This document shows, in pieces, positions 25,766-33,129 of a stretch of DNA of 35,022 bases (position 1 is the first letter of the stretch; each line of letters begins with the position of its first letter). The stretch is taken from contig JAFUCP010000006.1 in assembly GCA_017459565.1 (NCBI GenBank), positions 1 through 35,022 of the forward strand, written 5' to 3'. The notes under the pieces were generated by a model, which saw nothing but the letters and a program-made list of their open reading frames with translations, was not told the origin of the DNA and did no database searches. This stretch comes from Clostridia bacterium. GTDB taxonomy: Bacteria; Bacillota; Clostridia; Christensenellales; Aristaeellaceae. Position numbers and translations under genes: made by a program.

Positions 25766-26755
25766 TCAGCTCAATCTCACGCGCGGGTCGACCGCCGCGT
25801 ACAGCAGGTCGGAAATCAGGTTGCCCAGCAGCGTGAGAATGGAGATAAAGGCCAGGTAGAACATGATAAAGGGAATGTCCGCCTGGGTCATGGAGGTATA
25901 GGAGGCGTAGCCGATGCCGCGTATGGAGAACAGCGTCTCGGTGATCAGCGCGCCGGAGAACAGGCCAGGCAGCGTGCCGCCCAGCATGGTCACCAGGGGG
26001 ATAAATGTGTTGCGGAAGGCGTGCTTGTTGATGACCTTCCTCTCCGGCACGCCCTTGGCCCGGGCAGTGCGGATGTAGTCGGCGTTCAGGACCTCAAGCA
26101 TATTGGTACGGGTGTAGCGCATAAGCCCGCCGATGGAGATGATCGTCAGCGTGATCAGCGGCATGACAAAGTGCTTGGCCACATCCAGGAATTTTCCGAA
26201 TTGAGTCAGGGTCATGTAGTCGCGGCCCTGCATACCCGACAGGTCGAACCAGCCGAGCTTGACCGAGAAAACGTACTTCAGCACCGTCGCCACAAAGAAG
26301 GTGGGCATGGAGATGCACACCATAGCCACGACGGTGGTAAAATAGTCCGTGAAGCTGTATTGCTTGCGCGCCGCCGTGATACCCAGCGGTATGGCGATGA
26401 GAATTTCAAAGATAAAGGAGACAAAGCCCAGGGCAAAGCTGTACCAAACCGTGTTGTGGAATTCCTGGGTGACGGGGATCGTCCAGACCCAGCTGTCGCC
26501 CCAATTGCCCCTGACGGCGTTTCCGAGCCATACGAAATAGCCTCCGACCACGCCCTTGTCCATGCCGTACTGCGCGTTCAGGTCCGCCAGCCATTCGGCG
26601 TAGCTCTTCGTCGCGCCGGGACGGGAGGCCAGCTCTCGCGCCTTGGTCTCGACATAACCGGAGGGCATGTTGTACATCAACACATAGATGATGAACATGA
26701 CGAAGAACAGTATCAGAACGCTGTAGACCAGGCGCTTGACCGTATACTTCAGCAT
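25766..26755 (-). CDS. Peptide ABC transporter permease, DppB/OppB-like
   Basis: A 329-residue inner-membrane permease with six helices. The first helix is YSVLILFFVMFIIYVLMY, followed by NMPSG as in DppB/OppB, and the coupling EAA loop is ADYIRTARAKGVPERKVI. ATG 26755 is preferred; the frame reaches back to 26881, but the extra 42 residues lie over the intercistronic hairpin and have no ribosome binding site. GTGGGAAG lies 6 nt upstream. The gene is 12 nt before oppC-like. It forms the translocation pore with the OppC-like partner. Confidence 0.92.
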   Translation of the reverse strand: MLKYTVKRLVYSVLILFFVMFIIYVLMYNMPSGYVETKARELASRPGATKSYAEWLADLNAQYGMDKGVVGGYFVWLGNAVRGNWGDSWVWTIPVTQEFHNTVWYSFALGFVSFIFEILIAIPLGITAARKQYSFTDYFTTVVAMVCISMPTFFVATVLKYVFSVKLGWFDLSGMQGRDYMTLTQFGKFLDVAKHFVMPLITLTIISIGGLMRYTRTNMLEVLNADYIRTARAKGVPERKVINKHAFRNTFIPLVTMLGGTLPGLFSGALITETLFSIRGIGYASYTSMTQADIPFIMFYLAFISILTLLGNLISDLLYAAVDPRVRLS

Positions 26756-26836
26756 CGTGCTTCCCACTTTCTGCGAGGGCCCGCGACAAATGCCACGCGC
26801 CCGGTATGATGGCGAATACAATGAACCGCTGCACGA

Positions 26837-26856
26837 ACGGAGGGAAGTCCCTCCGT
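26837..26856. terminator. Intercistronic hairpin between binding protein and permease genes
   Basis: ACGGAGGGA (26837-26845) pairs perfectly with TCCCTCCGT (26848-26856). No U-run follows on the minus strand. Such a hairpin after the oppA-like gene is a common way to raise binding-protein mRNA over permease mRNA. Near it, CAATTGGCCGGC and a close copy, CAATTGCCGGC, repeat at 26879-26903. Confidence 0.6.
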
Positions 26857-26912
26857 CCATGCAGGGTTCCGTCGGATTCAATTGGCCGGCTCAATTGCCG
26901 GCAGCGGCCGGA

Positions 26913-29171
26913 TTACTTCGCGGCCAGCGTCTCGATCTCGGCGTACCAGTTCCAGTAGGGGGTCATGTCCTGCGGAACGGTGTCAATGTCCACGCGCTCG
27001 GTGGAGAAGGTGGTGCAATCCTTGCGCTGATACAGCGGCAGCTCGCAGCCCCAATCCATGATGATGCCCATGGCGTCCTTGTAGATGCTCTTGCGCTCTT
27101 CGGTGTCGGCGCTGCTGCGGCCGGCCTTGATCAGCGCGTCCAGATCGGCGTCGTCCACGGAGTAGTGGTTGGAGTTGGTGCCGTTGCCGTGGGCGTTGTC
27201 GCTGGAGTAGACCTGGGTCATATCCGGGTCAACGGTGGACTGCCAGGCGGCGGCCCACATCATGGCGGTGTTGCCCTCCAGGGCGTTGTTCCAAACGGAG
27301 GTGCCGACGTCGTTCACCTGCAGGGTGATGCCCAGCTCGCCCAGCACGTTGCTGGCGGCCACGGCCACGCCGTAGGCGGGGTGATCCTGCTGGCCCTGGC
27401 CGGGGATCATGACCTCATAGGTGTCAGTCACGTCAGTGAACTTGCCCTCGGCCTCGTCGAAGGTGAAGCCCGCGGCCTTGAAGTAGCCGATGGCGGCGGC
27501 CTTCGCGGCCTCGTAGCGCTGCTCCTCGCTCATGGAAGCGTCGTAGATGGCGTTGCCGTCCACATCCACGGAGTAGGCATTCTGATAACCCTCGTCCGCC
27601 GGCTTGGGAGCGGCCCAGGAGGTGTTGGAGATGGGATACTGGATGACGGCCGCGCGGTCGCCGTAGTAGGAATTGATGACGGTGTCGCGATACACGGCGA
27701 ACAGGGTCATGAAGCCCTTGCGCAGCGCCTTGGAGGCGTCGGAGGCGGGCTCGCCGTTCACGTTCACCAGGTCGGCGTTGATGCCCAGATAGCCGTAGCC
27801 GCGATAGTCCACCAGCACGGCGTGGATGGTGTCGCCCTCCAGCTCGCCGTTGCTGTTGGCGTCCTTGATGGCCTTCACGGTGTCGTCGTTGATGGAGGGC
27901 TGGGCGATGTCGAAGCTGCCGGTCACGATGCCGGGCACATAGTCGCTGTCTACACTCTCCTGCATCAGCAGGGTGGCAACCTTGGGCTCGCCCTTGAAGT
28001 AGTAGGGATTGGCCTTCAGGGTCACGACGCCCTTGTCGTAGCCTTCGAAGGTGTAGGGGCCGCAGCCGAGGGGCTGGGTGTTCTTGGCCTTCACGCCGGA
28101 CAGATCGCCCTTGGTGAAGCCGAACTGGTTGTTCTCGTAGTCGTACTGCTCGACATCGCCGTAGTAGTGCAGGGGCGCCACGGTGAAGCCCACGTTGTAG
28201 ATGGCGGTGGCGTCGTACTCGGTCATATGCACGGTCATGCTGTAGTCGCCGGTCTTGATGATGCCCGCGATGTTCGCGGCGCTGTCACCGGTGTCCACGC
28301 CGGTCTCGTAATCGGCGCCCAGGGCGGCGATGGTCAGCTGCAGGCGGGTGGAGCCGGCGGTCTCGGTGGCCTCGGCCTCCTCTACGGTGTCATAGGCGGC
28401 CACGATGGCATCCCAGAAATCGTAGGCGGTGGCGTCCTCAGCCAGCTCGAAGCCCCAGTTGGCGGCGCAGGCGGCCACGGAGTCGTCAGCGGCGTTGTAG
28501 CCGTTGGAGATGCAGTAATCCACGATCTCCTGGGCGAAGGCCGCGCCGGCTTCCTCGTTGTAGAACTTCCAGAACTCGGTGTACTGCTCCTCGGTGTAGA
28601 GGTCGTTGGCCACATAGCCATCGCCCTCGCCGTCGGCAAAGATCTTGTTGCCGCGGCTGTCCATGCCGCTGCGGTACGCCTCCATGCCCTCGATGGGCAG
28701 GGCATAGATGGTGGAAGAGCCATCGTAGGTGGGATCGCACAGCACATAGACGGTGAAGATCACATCGTCGATGGTGGCGGGCTCGCCGTCGGAGAACTTG
28801 ATGTCGTCGCGCATGGTCAGGTTGTAATCCACGCTGCCGTCGTCGTTCTGCACGATCTCGACATTGCCCATGCCGGTGTATTCATAGTCGTTGCCGTTGT
28901 AGTCGACCTTCTCGCCGTCGATGCCGTTGTTGATCACGGCGCCGCCGCGGTCCGCCGCCAGCAGGAGGGCCTGGGTCAGGTCAACGACCTCCATGTCGTA
29001 GGCGGTCGTCGCGAAGAAGGGGCTGAACTTCTGACCAAAGGTTGAGGTGGCATATACCATCGCGCCCTCGGTGCGCTCTTCGGCTGTCTCCTCGGCCGCG
29101 CCGCTGATGGTCAGCGCGCACGCCAGCATCAGCGCCAGTACCAGCGCGAGAAGCCTTTTGGTGTTGCTCAT
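26913..29171 (-). CDS. Peptide-binding protein (SBP_bac_5, OppA-like), no obvious lipobox
   Basis: A 752-residue extracytoplasmic substrate-binding protein, longer than the usual 540-620. The signal peptide is LLALVLALMLACALTISGAAEE. The cysteine at 18 is preceded by L-M-L-A, which does not fit the normal lipobox, while GAA fits a signal peptidase I site near 25. Family motifs are DIKFSDGEPATIDDVIF, ANPYYFKGEPKV and LGINADLV. A low-similarity stretch of about 110 residues lies between PIEGMEAYRS and VAPLHYYGD. ATG 29171 has AAGGAGG 10 nt upstream, better than the in-frame ATG at 29210. It is first in the oppABCDF-like operon; the cargo is probably peptides. Confidence 0.9.
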   Translation of the reverse strand: MSNTKRLLALVLALMLACALTISGAAEETAEERTEGAMVYATSTFGQKFSPFFATTAYDMEVVDLTQALLLAADRGGAVINNGIDGEKVDYNGNDYEYTGMGNVEIVQNDDGSVDYNLTMRDDIKFSDGEPATIDDVIFTVYVLCDPTYDGSSTIYALPIEGMEAYRSGMDSRGNKIFADGEGDGYVANDLYTEEQYTEFWKFYNEEAGAAFAQEIVDYCISNGYNAADDSVAACAANWGFELAEDATAYDFWDAIVAAYDTVEEAEATETAGSTRLQLTIAALGADYETGVDTGDSAANIAGIIKTGDYSMTVHMTEYDATAIYNVGFTVAPLHYYGDVEQYDYENNQFGFTKGDLSGVKAKNTQPLGCGPYTFEGYDKGVVTLKANPYYFKGEPKVATLLMQESVDSDYVPGIVTGSFDIAQPSINDDTVKAIKDANSNGELEGDTIHAVLVDYRGYGYLGINADLVNVNGEPASDASKALRKGFMTLFAVYRDTVINSYYGDRAAVIQYPISNTSWAAPKPADEGYQNAYSVDVDGNAIYDASMSEEQRYEAAKAAAIGYFKAAGFTFDEAEGKFTDVTDTYEVMIPGQGQQDHPAYGVAVAASNVLGELGITLQVNDVGTSVWNNALEGNTAMMWAAAWQSTVDPDMTQVYSSDNAHGNGTNSNHYSVDDADLDALIKAGRSSADTEERKSIYKDAMGIIMDWGCELPLYQRKDCTTFSTERVDIDTVPQDMTPYWNWYAEIETLAAK

Positions 29172-29229
29172 GTTACGTTGTTCCTCCTTGAAAAAATTTA
29201 TTATGCGCATTTCTGCGGATAATACTCTG

Positions 29230-29772
29230 TCATTTGCCGGGGCGGGGCGCGCTTTGCAGCGCCTTCCACTGCCGGTGGGCTGTCAGGGCGCAGGCCATAA
29301 GCGCCGCCGCGCCGAGACTGAACAGGCCGTCCCCGGGCAAAAGCGCAAGACCCCGGAGCAGGTTGACGCCCTCTCCCAGCAGTCCGGCGCCGGAAAGCAG
29401 CGCCGTGAAAAAGGAGCAGGCGGGGCAGCGGTTCTGTGCCTGGTCGGCAAGGCGATGCTCCAGCGGCTCCTTTGCGGAAAGCTGGCCGAAGGTCAGCGCG
29501 GTCATCATGCCCAGGGGCAGGGCCGCGAAGGCGAAGGGCAACGCGACATACACCGTCCGCGCCGCCGTGGACAGGGGCAGCAGCGCGCCCGCGAAGGCCA
29601 GCCAGCCCGCCGCGCAGCAAATCAGCGCCCGCCGCGCACCGCGGCGCGCCGCCTCGGGGCTCAGGACGTAGTAATAGGCCTTCCCGATATATTCGTAGGT
29701 CGTTTTGATCCGTCCCCGCGCGTCGATGTTTTCCACCAGGCGGTAATCGCGCACATATCGGTTCCTCGACAC
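29230..29772 (-). CDS. Conserved 180-aa membrane protein
   Basis: A membrane protein of unknown function. The N-terminus is hydrophilic (MSRNRYVRDYRLVENIDARG and a Tyr-rich TYEYIGKAYYYV). Helices are visible at about ALICCAAGWLAFAGALLPL (50-68), VYVALPFAFAALPLGMMTAL (75-94) and two weaker ones in the second half (about 117-135, 141-163). A single CPAC pair lies in NRCPACSFF. I recall similar hypothetical proteins from Clostridia. The start is GTG 29772 with GGGGAGG 5 nt upstream. A larger overlapping frame (29201-29857) has a worse composition and no ribosome binding site. It has its own promoter and lies 58 nt upstream of the oppA-like gene. Confidence 0.78.
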   Translation of the reverse strand: MSRNRYVRDYRLVENIDARGRIKTTYEYIGKAYYYVLSPEAARRGARRALICCAAGWLAFAGALLPLSTAARTVYVALPFAFAALPLGMMTALTFGQLSAKEPLEHRLADQAQNRCPACSFFTALLSGAGLLGEGVNLLRGLALLPGDGLFSLGAAALMACALTAHRQWKALQSAPRPGK

Positions 29773-29808
29773 GCTGCCTCCCCGGGGCGCAGATGGCCCA
29801 TATTCTCA

Positions 29809-29831
29809 AATTATCAACATTGTTAATAATT
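29809..29831. promoter_or_regulatory. Near-perfect palindrome overlapping the -10 of the 180-aa gene
   Basis: AATTATCAAC (29809-29818), ATT, GTTAATAATT (29822-29831): 10-bp arms with one mismatch. It overlaps the -10 box and transcription start of the minus-strand promoter, so it reads as a repressor operator. Family of the regulator is unknown. Confidence 0.65.
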
Positions 29832-29857
29832 ATAGCATAAGTCATCTGCAATTTCAA
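29829..29857 (-). promoter_or_regulatory. Promoter of the 180-aa gene and opp operon
   Basis: On the minus strand -35 TTGAAA (29857-29852), 17-nt spacer, -10 TATAAT (29834-29829). A candidate operator covers the -10. No terminator separates the 180-aa gene from oppA-like, so it may also drive the transporter. Confidence 0.78.
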
Positions 29858-29894
29858 TAGCCGTCAAACACATTCATTTAAATAGAACAAATGC

Positions 29895-29923
29895 TTTACA
29901 CCCGCGGGACAAACTGGTATAAT
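29895..29923 (+). promoter_or_regulatory. Promoter of the PNPOx-like and rpiB genes
   Basis: -35 TTTACA (29895-29900), 17-nt spacer, -10 TATAAT (29918-29923). Confidence 0.8.
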
Positions 29924-29956
29924 AAATTGCGATAAATGAACAAGGAGGACTGCATC

Positions 29957-30349
29957 GTGCAGGAGATTTGCGAATTTCTGAAAAAGTGCGGCACCTATTA
30001 CCTTGCCACGGTGGAGGGCGACCAGCCCCGCGTGCGCCCCTTCGGCACCGTGGAAATCTTCGAGGGAAGGCTCTACATCCAGACCGGCAAGTCCAAGGCG
30101 GTCTCCCGCCAGCTTCAGGCCAACCCCAAGGCGGAGCTTTGCGGCTTTGCGGACGGAAGGTGGCTGCGCGTGTCCGGCACGCTGGTGCGCGACGACCGCG
30201 TGGAGGCCAAGCGGCACATGCTGGACGCCTATCCGTCGCTCAAGGGCATGTACTCCGCCGAGGACGACAACACCGAGGTGCTGTACTTCAAGGACGCCAC
30301 CGCCACCTTCTCGAGCTTTACCGAGCCGCCCAGAACCCTTCGCTTCTGA
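29957..30349 (+). CDS. Pyridoxamine 5'-phosphate oxidase-like flavoprotein
   Basis: A 130-residue split-barrel protein of the PNPOx-like/FMN-binding family, which bind FMN or F420 and reduce various small molecules. Typical stretches are GTYYLATVEGDQPRVRPFG, the strand LYIQTGKSKAVSRQLQANPKAELCGF and WLRVSGTLV. The substrate is unknown and it is not the vitamin B6 PdxH enzyme, which is longer. The start is GTG 29957 with AAGGAGG (29943-29949) 7 nt upstream; the in-frame ATG 29936 lies only about 6 nt from the predicted transcription start and has no ribosome binding site. It is followed by rpiB after 61 nt. Confidence 0.85.
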   Translation: MQEICEFLKKCGTYYLATVEGDQPRVRPFGTVEIFEGRLYIQTGKSKAVSRQLQANPKAELCGFADGRWLRVSGTLVRDDRVEAKRHMLDAYPSLKGMYSAEDDNTEVLYFKDATATFSSFTEPPRTLRF

Positions 30350-30410
30350 CGCGAAGCGCCGGGGCGGGGTCTATCGGAATCAGGACCATTAGATAGGAGA
30401 TTACGTCAAA

Positions 30411-30863
30411 ATGAAAATTGCAATCGGCAACGACCACGGCGCCGTGGAGCTGAAGAATCACATCATGCGCTACCTTGAGGAACAGGGCCACGAGGTGGTC
30501 AATTTCGGCACCGATGACACCGCCAGCACCCACTATCCCATCTACGCCCAGAGGGTCGCCCGCGCCGTGCTTTCCGGGGAATGTGAGCGGGGCGTATTGA
30601 TCTGCGGCACCGGGCTTGGCATCTCCATCGCCGCCAACAAGATCGACGGCATCCGCTGTGCCGTTTGCTCGGAGCCAGTCAGCGCGAAGCTGGCCCGCCA
30701 GCACAACGACGCCAACATCGTCGCCATGGGCGCGCGCATCATCGGACCCGTGCTGGCCGAGAGCATCGTGGATGTGTTCATGAACACCGAATTCCTGGGC
30801 GGCCGTCACAAGCTGCGCGTGGACATGATGGCGAAGCTGGAAAAGGGCGAGGCGCTGGAGTGA
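30411..30863 (+). CDS. rpiB: Ribose-5-phosphate isomerase B (RpiB/LacAB family)
   Basis: A 150-residue aldose-ketose isomerase that interconverts ribulose-5-phosphate and ribose-5-phosphate in the pentose phosphate pathway. The catalytic Cys65 is in LICGTGLGIS, His98 in RQHNDANIV, and Asp8/His9 in IGNDHG, and the substrate-binding GRH motif is near the C-terminus (GGRHKLRVD). ATG 30411 follows a TAGGAG at a slightly long spacing. The gene is downstream of the PNPOx-like gene on the same strand and ends before a strong bidirectional hairpin. Confidence 0.94.
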   Translation: MKIAIGNDHGAVELKNHIMRYLEEQGHEVVNFGTDDTASTHYPIYAQRVARAVLSGECERGVLICGTGLGISIAANKIDGIRCAVCSEPVSAKLARQHNDANIVAMGARIIGPVLAESIVDVFMNTEFLGGRHKLRVDMMAKLEKGEALE

Positions 30864-30890
30864 TTTCCGCATTGCCCAAAGACGATCAAC

Positions 30891-30938
30891 AGCGTATAAG
30901 AGCATTGGCCGATCTTTCAGCCAATGCTCTTATACGCT
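30891..30938. terminator. Perfect 19-bp bidirectional terminator hairpin
   Basis: The arms 30891-30909 and 30920-30938 are exactly complementary over 19 bp with a 10-nt loop. It sits between the convergent rpiB and GNAT genes, where a shared terminator is expected. Confidence 0.85.
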
Positions 30939-30948
30939 TGCCGACACC

Positions 30949-31524
30949 TCAGATGCGTGTCCTGTCCCCATAATCCCTGCGGAGGATGGCGTACAGCTCC
31001 ACATCCACGTATTTTCCCTTGTTGTACAGCCGCTGGCGCAGGGTGCCCTCGTGGACCATGCCGCATTTGCGCATCACCGCGCCGGAGGCCGGGTTGCCGG
31101 TTTCGTGCTGGGCCTCGATGCGGTTCAGGTTCATGCTGCCGAAGCCGTGGGCCAGAACGGCCCTGAGCGCCTCGGTCATGATGCCCTGGTTCCAGTAGTC
31201 CCGGGACAGGGAATAGCCCACCTCGGCGGCGGAATTGTCCCGCTGGATCCACATGAAGCCGATGGTGCCGATGATTTCCCCGGTCTGGCGGTACTCTATG
31301 CCCCAGCTGGCGGGCTCGCGGTTGCGGTAGCGGCGGAGCATGTAGCGCAGATAGGCACGGCTTTCGCCGATGGAGCGGTGGGCGTCCCACAGCACGTGGC
31401 GGGCGACCTCCGCGTCCCGGCTGTAGCGGTAAATATCCGCGGCGTCCCGCATGGCCAGCTTGCGCAGCGTGAGCCGGGGGGTGTTCAATTCGGACATATA
31501 GGTGTAATCGTCGGTGTAGATCAT
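30949..31524 (-). CDS. GNAT-family acetyltransferase (RimJ/RimL-type)
   Basis: A 191-residue acetyltransferase of the RimJ/RimL/spermidine group, members of which acetylate protein N-termini or small amines. Visible: TPRLTLRKLAMRDAADIY, strand IIGTIGFMW, AEVGYSLSRDYWNQGIMTEAL (acetyl-CoA binding region) and NPASGAVMRKCGMVHEG. ATG 31524 has GGGAGC upstream; an in-frame ATG ten codons later (MSELNTPRL) is a plausible alternative start. It is 16 nt downstream of the Nudix gene, so they probably form one operon. Confidence 0.9.
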   Translation of the reverse strand: MIYTDDYTYMSELNTPRLTLRKLAMRDAADIYRYSRDAEVARHVLWDAHRSIGESRAYLRYMLRRYRNREPASWGIEYRQTGEIIGTIGFMWIQRDNSAAEVGYSLSRDYWNQGIMTEALRAVLAHGFGSMNLNRIEAQHETGNPASGAVMRKCGMVHEGTLRQRLYNKGKYVDVELYAILRRDYGDRTRI

Positions 31525-31540
31525 ATCAAGCGCTCCCGTG

Positions 31541-32098
31541 TCATCCGTTGATCAGCCGGTCCGCCAGCAAAACGGCGCAAATGGTCTTGCCGTCCGTAAC
31601 CTCGCCCCGGACGATCATGGCTACCAGCTCGTTCAGCGGCACGCGCACCACGTTCAGAAACTCATCCGCGTCGGGATGGCTCTTCCCGGCGGACAGCCCC
31701 TGCGCCAGGAACAGAGAGATGTTCTCGTCGCTGAAGCCGGGGGTAGTGTCGATATCGGCCAGGTGCCTCCAGCGCCCGGCGGACAGCCCGGTCTCCTCCT
31801 CCAGCTCCCGCTTTGCCGCCAGCAGCCGGTCCTCGCCCTTGCTGTCCAGCTTTCCGGCGGGAATCTCCAGCAGCACGCGGCCCAGGGGCGCGCGGAACTG
31901 CTTCACCAGCCATACATCGCCGTTGTCGTCCAGGGGCACCACGGCGGAGGCGCCCACGTGCCGGGCGATCTCCCGGGCGGCCAGGTTGCCGTCGGGCAGG
32001 CGGTTGGTCACGTGGTCAATGTGCAGTATCAGCCCGTCAAACACGCGCCGGGTATCCACGGTGGTTTCAAGAATGTTTGCGTTTTCATCCGCGTTCAT
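31541..32098 (-). CDS. Nudix ADP-ribose pyrophosphatase (NudF-like)
   Basis: A 185-residue Nudix enzyme resembling ADP-ribose diphosphatase, which cleaves ADP-ribose to AMP and ribose-5-phosphate. The stretch VWLVKQFRAPLGRVLLEIPA and the Nudix box AGKLDSKGEDRLLAAKRELEEETG are typical; the box has one extra residue before the first Glu. The product ribose-5-phosphate links it to the adjacent rpiB, which is suggestive only. ATG 32098 has GGGGGGAT upstream. A divergent promoter region lies at 32099-32307. Confidence 0.9.
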   Translation of the reverse strand: MNADENANILETTVDTRRVFDGLILHIDHVTNRLPDGNLAAREIARHVGASAVVPLDDNGDVWLVKQFRAPLGRVLLEIPAGKLDSKGEDRLLAAKRELEEETGLSAGRWRHLADIDTTPGFSDENISLFLAQGLSAGKSHPDADEFLNVVRVPLNELVAMIVRGEVTDGKTICAVLLADRLING

Positions 32099-32197
32099 GG
32101 GAATCCCCCCTGCTGTAGTGGTGGTTTTCAGACATATTCGCCCGCGGCGCTGTAAAATCCTGCCGCCGGGCCAAGAAAATTATGCGGGCTTTTCGGC

Positions 32198-32226
32198 TTG
32201 TAATTTGCCGGAAACTATAGTATAAT
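32198..32226 (+). promoter_or_regulatory. Promoter of the P-loop and membrane protein genes
   Basis: -35 TTGTAA (32198-32203), 17-nt spacer, -10 TATAAT (32221-32226). The leader to ATG 32308 is about 75 nt. Confidence 0.75.
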
Positions 32227-32307
32227 CAAATTGACCCCACCTGACGGAAGATGGTGAGCAGACGGCGCGCGGCGCCGTTCGCAACAATCGGAGAGGAGAG
32301 GATTCCT

Positions 32308-32733
32308 ATGATACGGGTTATACTGGGCGACAAGGGCAGCGGCAAGACCAAGCGGCTGATCGACCTGACCAACGACGCGCTCAAGAGCGAGCATGGCAAT
32401 ATTATATTTATTGACGACGATAAGCGATATATGTACGATTTGCGCCACGAGATCCGCTTCGTGGACGCCAGCGAGTATCCAGGCGCGTACAAGTGTACCG
32501 CCCATGAGTTCCTGGCCTTTGTGTGCGGTATGCTCTCCGCGGACTTTGATCTTTCGCTGATCGCCGTGGACGCCTTCAAGAAGCTGGTGCGCACGCCCCT
32601 GGATGATATCGAGATGGAGAAGTTCTTTGAAAACCTGGAGAGGGTTTCCGACGCCCATCATTGCAGCTTCGTGCTTTCCATCAGCGCTTCAGCCGACGAG
32701 GTGCCGGAGTATATCCGGAAGTATTCGGCTTGA
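32308..32733 (+). CDS. Small P-loop nucleotide-binding protein
   Basis: A 141-residue protein with a clear Walker A GDKGSGKTK (residues 7-15) and a Walker B-like SLIAVDAF (Asp88). I know this as a family of short Clostridia ATP-binding proteins, sometimes called PilT-like without evidence of pilus function. ATG 32308 has GAGAGGAGAGG upstream. The stop overlaps the next start (TTGA, 32730-32733), so it is translationally coupled to a bitopic membrane protein. Function is unknown. Confidence 0.85.
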   Translation: MIRVILGDKGSGKTKRLIDLTNDALKSEHGNIIFIDDDKRYMYDLRHEIRFVDASEYPGAYKCTAHEFLAFVCGMLSADFDLSLIAVDAFKKLVRTPLDDIEMEKFFENLERVSDAHHCSFVLSISASADEVPEYIRKYSA

Positions 32734-33065
32734 ACAAGCGCGCCCGTTCACATATCCGCGCGCCCCTGTGGCCCCGGATCGCGGCGCTGGCCGTGATCGC
32801 CGTGCTGGCATTGCTGGCCGTGGTATTCACCGTCAGGCTGTTTTCCGGAGCGCTGCGGCTGGCGCGCACGGACGGCGGCGCGACGGAGCAGGATCCACAG
32901 TTCGCGCAGAGCGCCGATACCGTGACCCGTCCCCCTGAGCTGATGGGGGAGAGCGGCATGGCGACGACGTCGGAGGACCCATCGGCCCACTGGGACCTGG
33001 GCGTGCAGACGCCCGTGGACAAGACCGCAGAGGAGCTTTCAAGGGAGGCCTCCGGCCAGCCGTAG
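32730..33065 (+). CDS. Bitopic membrane protein, 111 aa
   Basis: Unknown function. Residues 1-15 are basic (NKRARSHIRAPLWPR), then one helix (IAALAVIAVLALLAVVFTVRLF, about 17-38) and a hydrophilic, acidic, low-complexity C-terminal part that would be outside the cell. The start is TTG 32730, overlapping the P-loop gene stop, with GGAAG 8 nt upstream. The longer frame from ATG 32661 lies within the P-loop gene and is unlikely. Confidence 0.65.
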   Translation: MNKRARSHIRAPLWPRIAALAVIAVLALLAVVFTVRLFSGALRLARTDGGATEQDPQFAQSADTVTRPPELMGESGMATTSEDPSAHWDLGVQTPVDKTAEELSREASGQP

Positions 33066-33087
33066 TCGTCTTTGGGATTATTTCAAC

Positions 33088-33122
33088 CCCCCGTTTTGCA
33101 TACTATCGATGTGAAACGGGGG
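33088..33122 (+). promoter_or_regulatory. Hairpin covering the ribosome binding site of the YkvI-like gene
   Basis: CCCCCGTTT (33088-33096) pairs perfectly with AAACGGGGG (33114-33122), and inner bases extend the stem to about 14 bp. The GGGGGA that would serve as Shine-Dalgarno for ATG 33130 is in the 3' arm. It could be a weak terminator, or a brake on translation. Confidence 0.6.
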
Positions 33123-33129
33123 ATTTGTC

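Noticed and set aside
23504..26809. Very long plus-strand open frame (1101 codons)
   Set aside because: It lies antisense to the oppB, oppC and oppD genes, has no ribosome binding site or domain, and follows from the GC-rich third-position bias of those genes.
26879..26903. Possible attachment site or short tandem repeat
   Set aside because: Only two imperfect copies of about 12 nt, with no integrase or tRNA nearby.
26736..29045. Plus-strand open frame of 769 codons rich in Gly, Val and Ala
   Set aside because: Antisense shadow of the oppA-like gene; low-complexity composition and no motif.
29201..29857. Alternative minus-strand frame overlapping the 180-aa membrane gene
   Set aside because: The 29230-29772 frame has a ribosome binding site and membrane helices; the alternative crosses the promoter and palindrome and has Arg/Pro-rich shadow composition.
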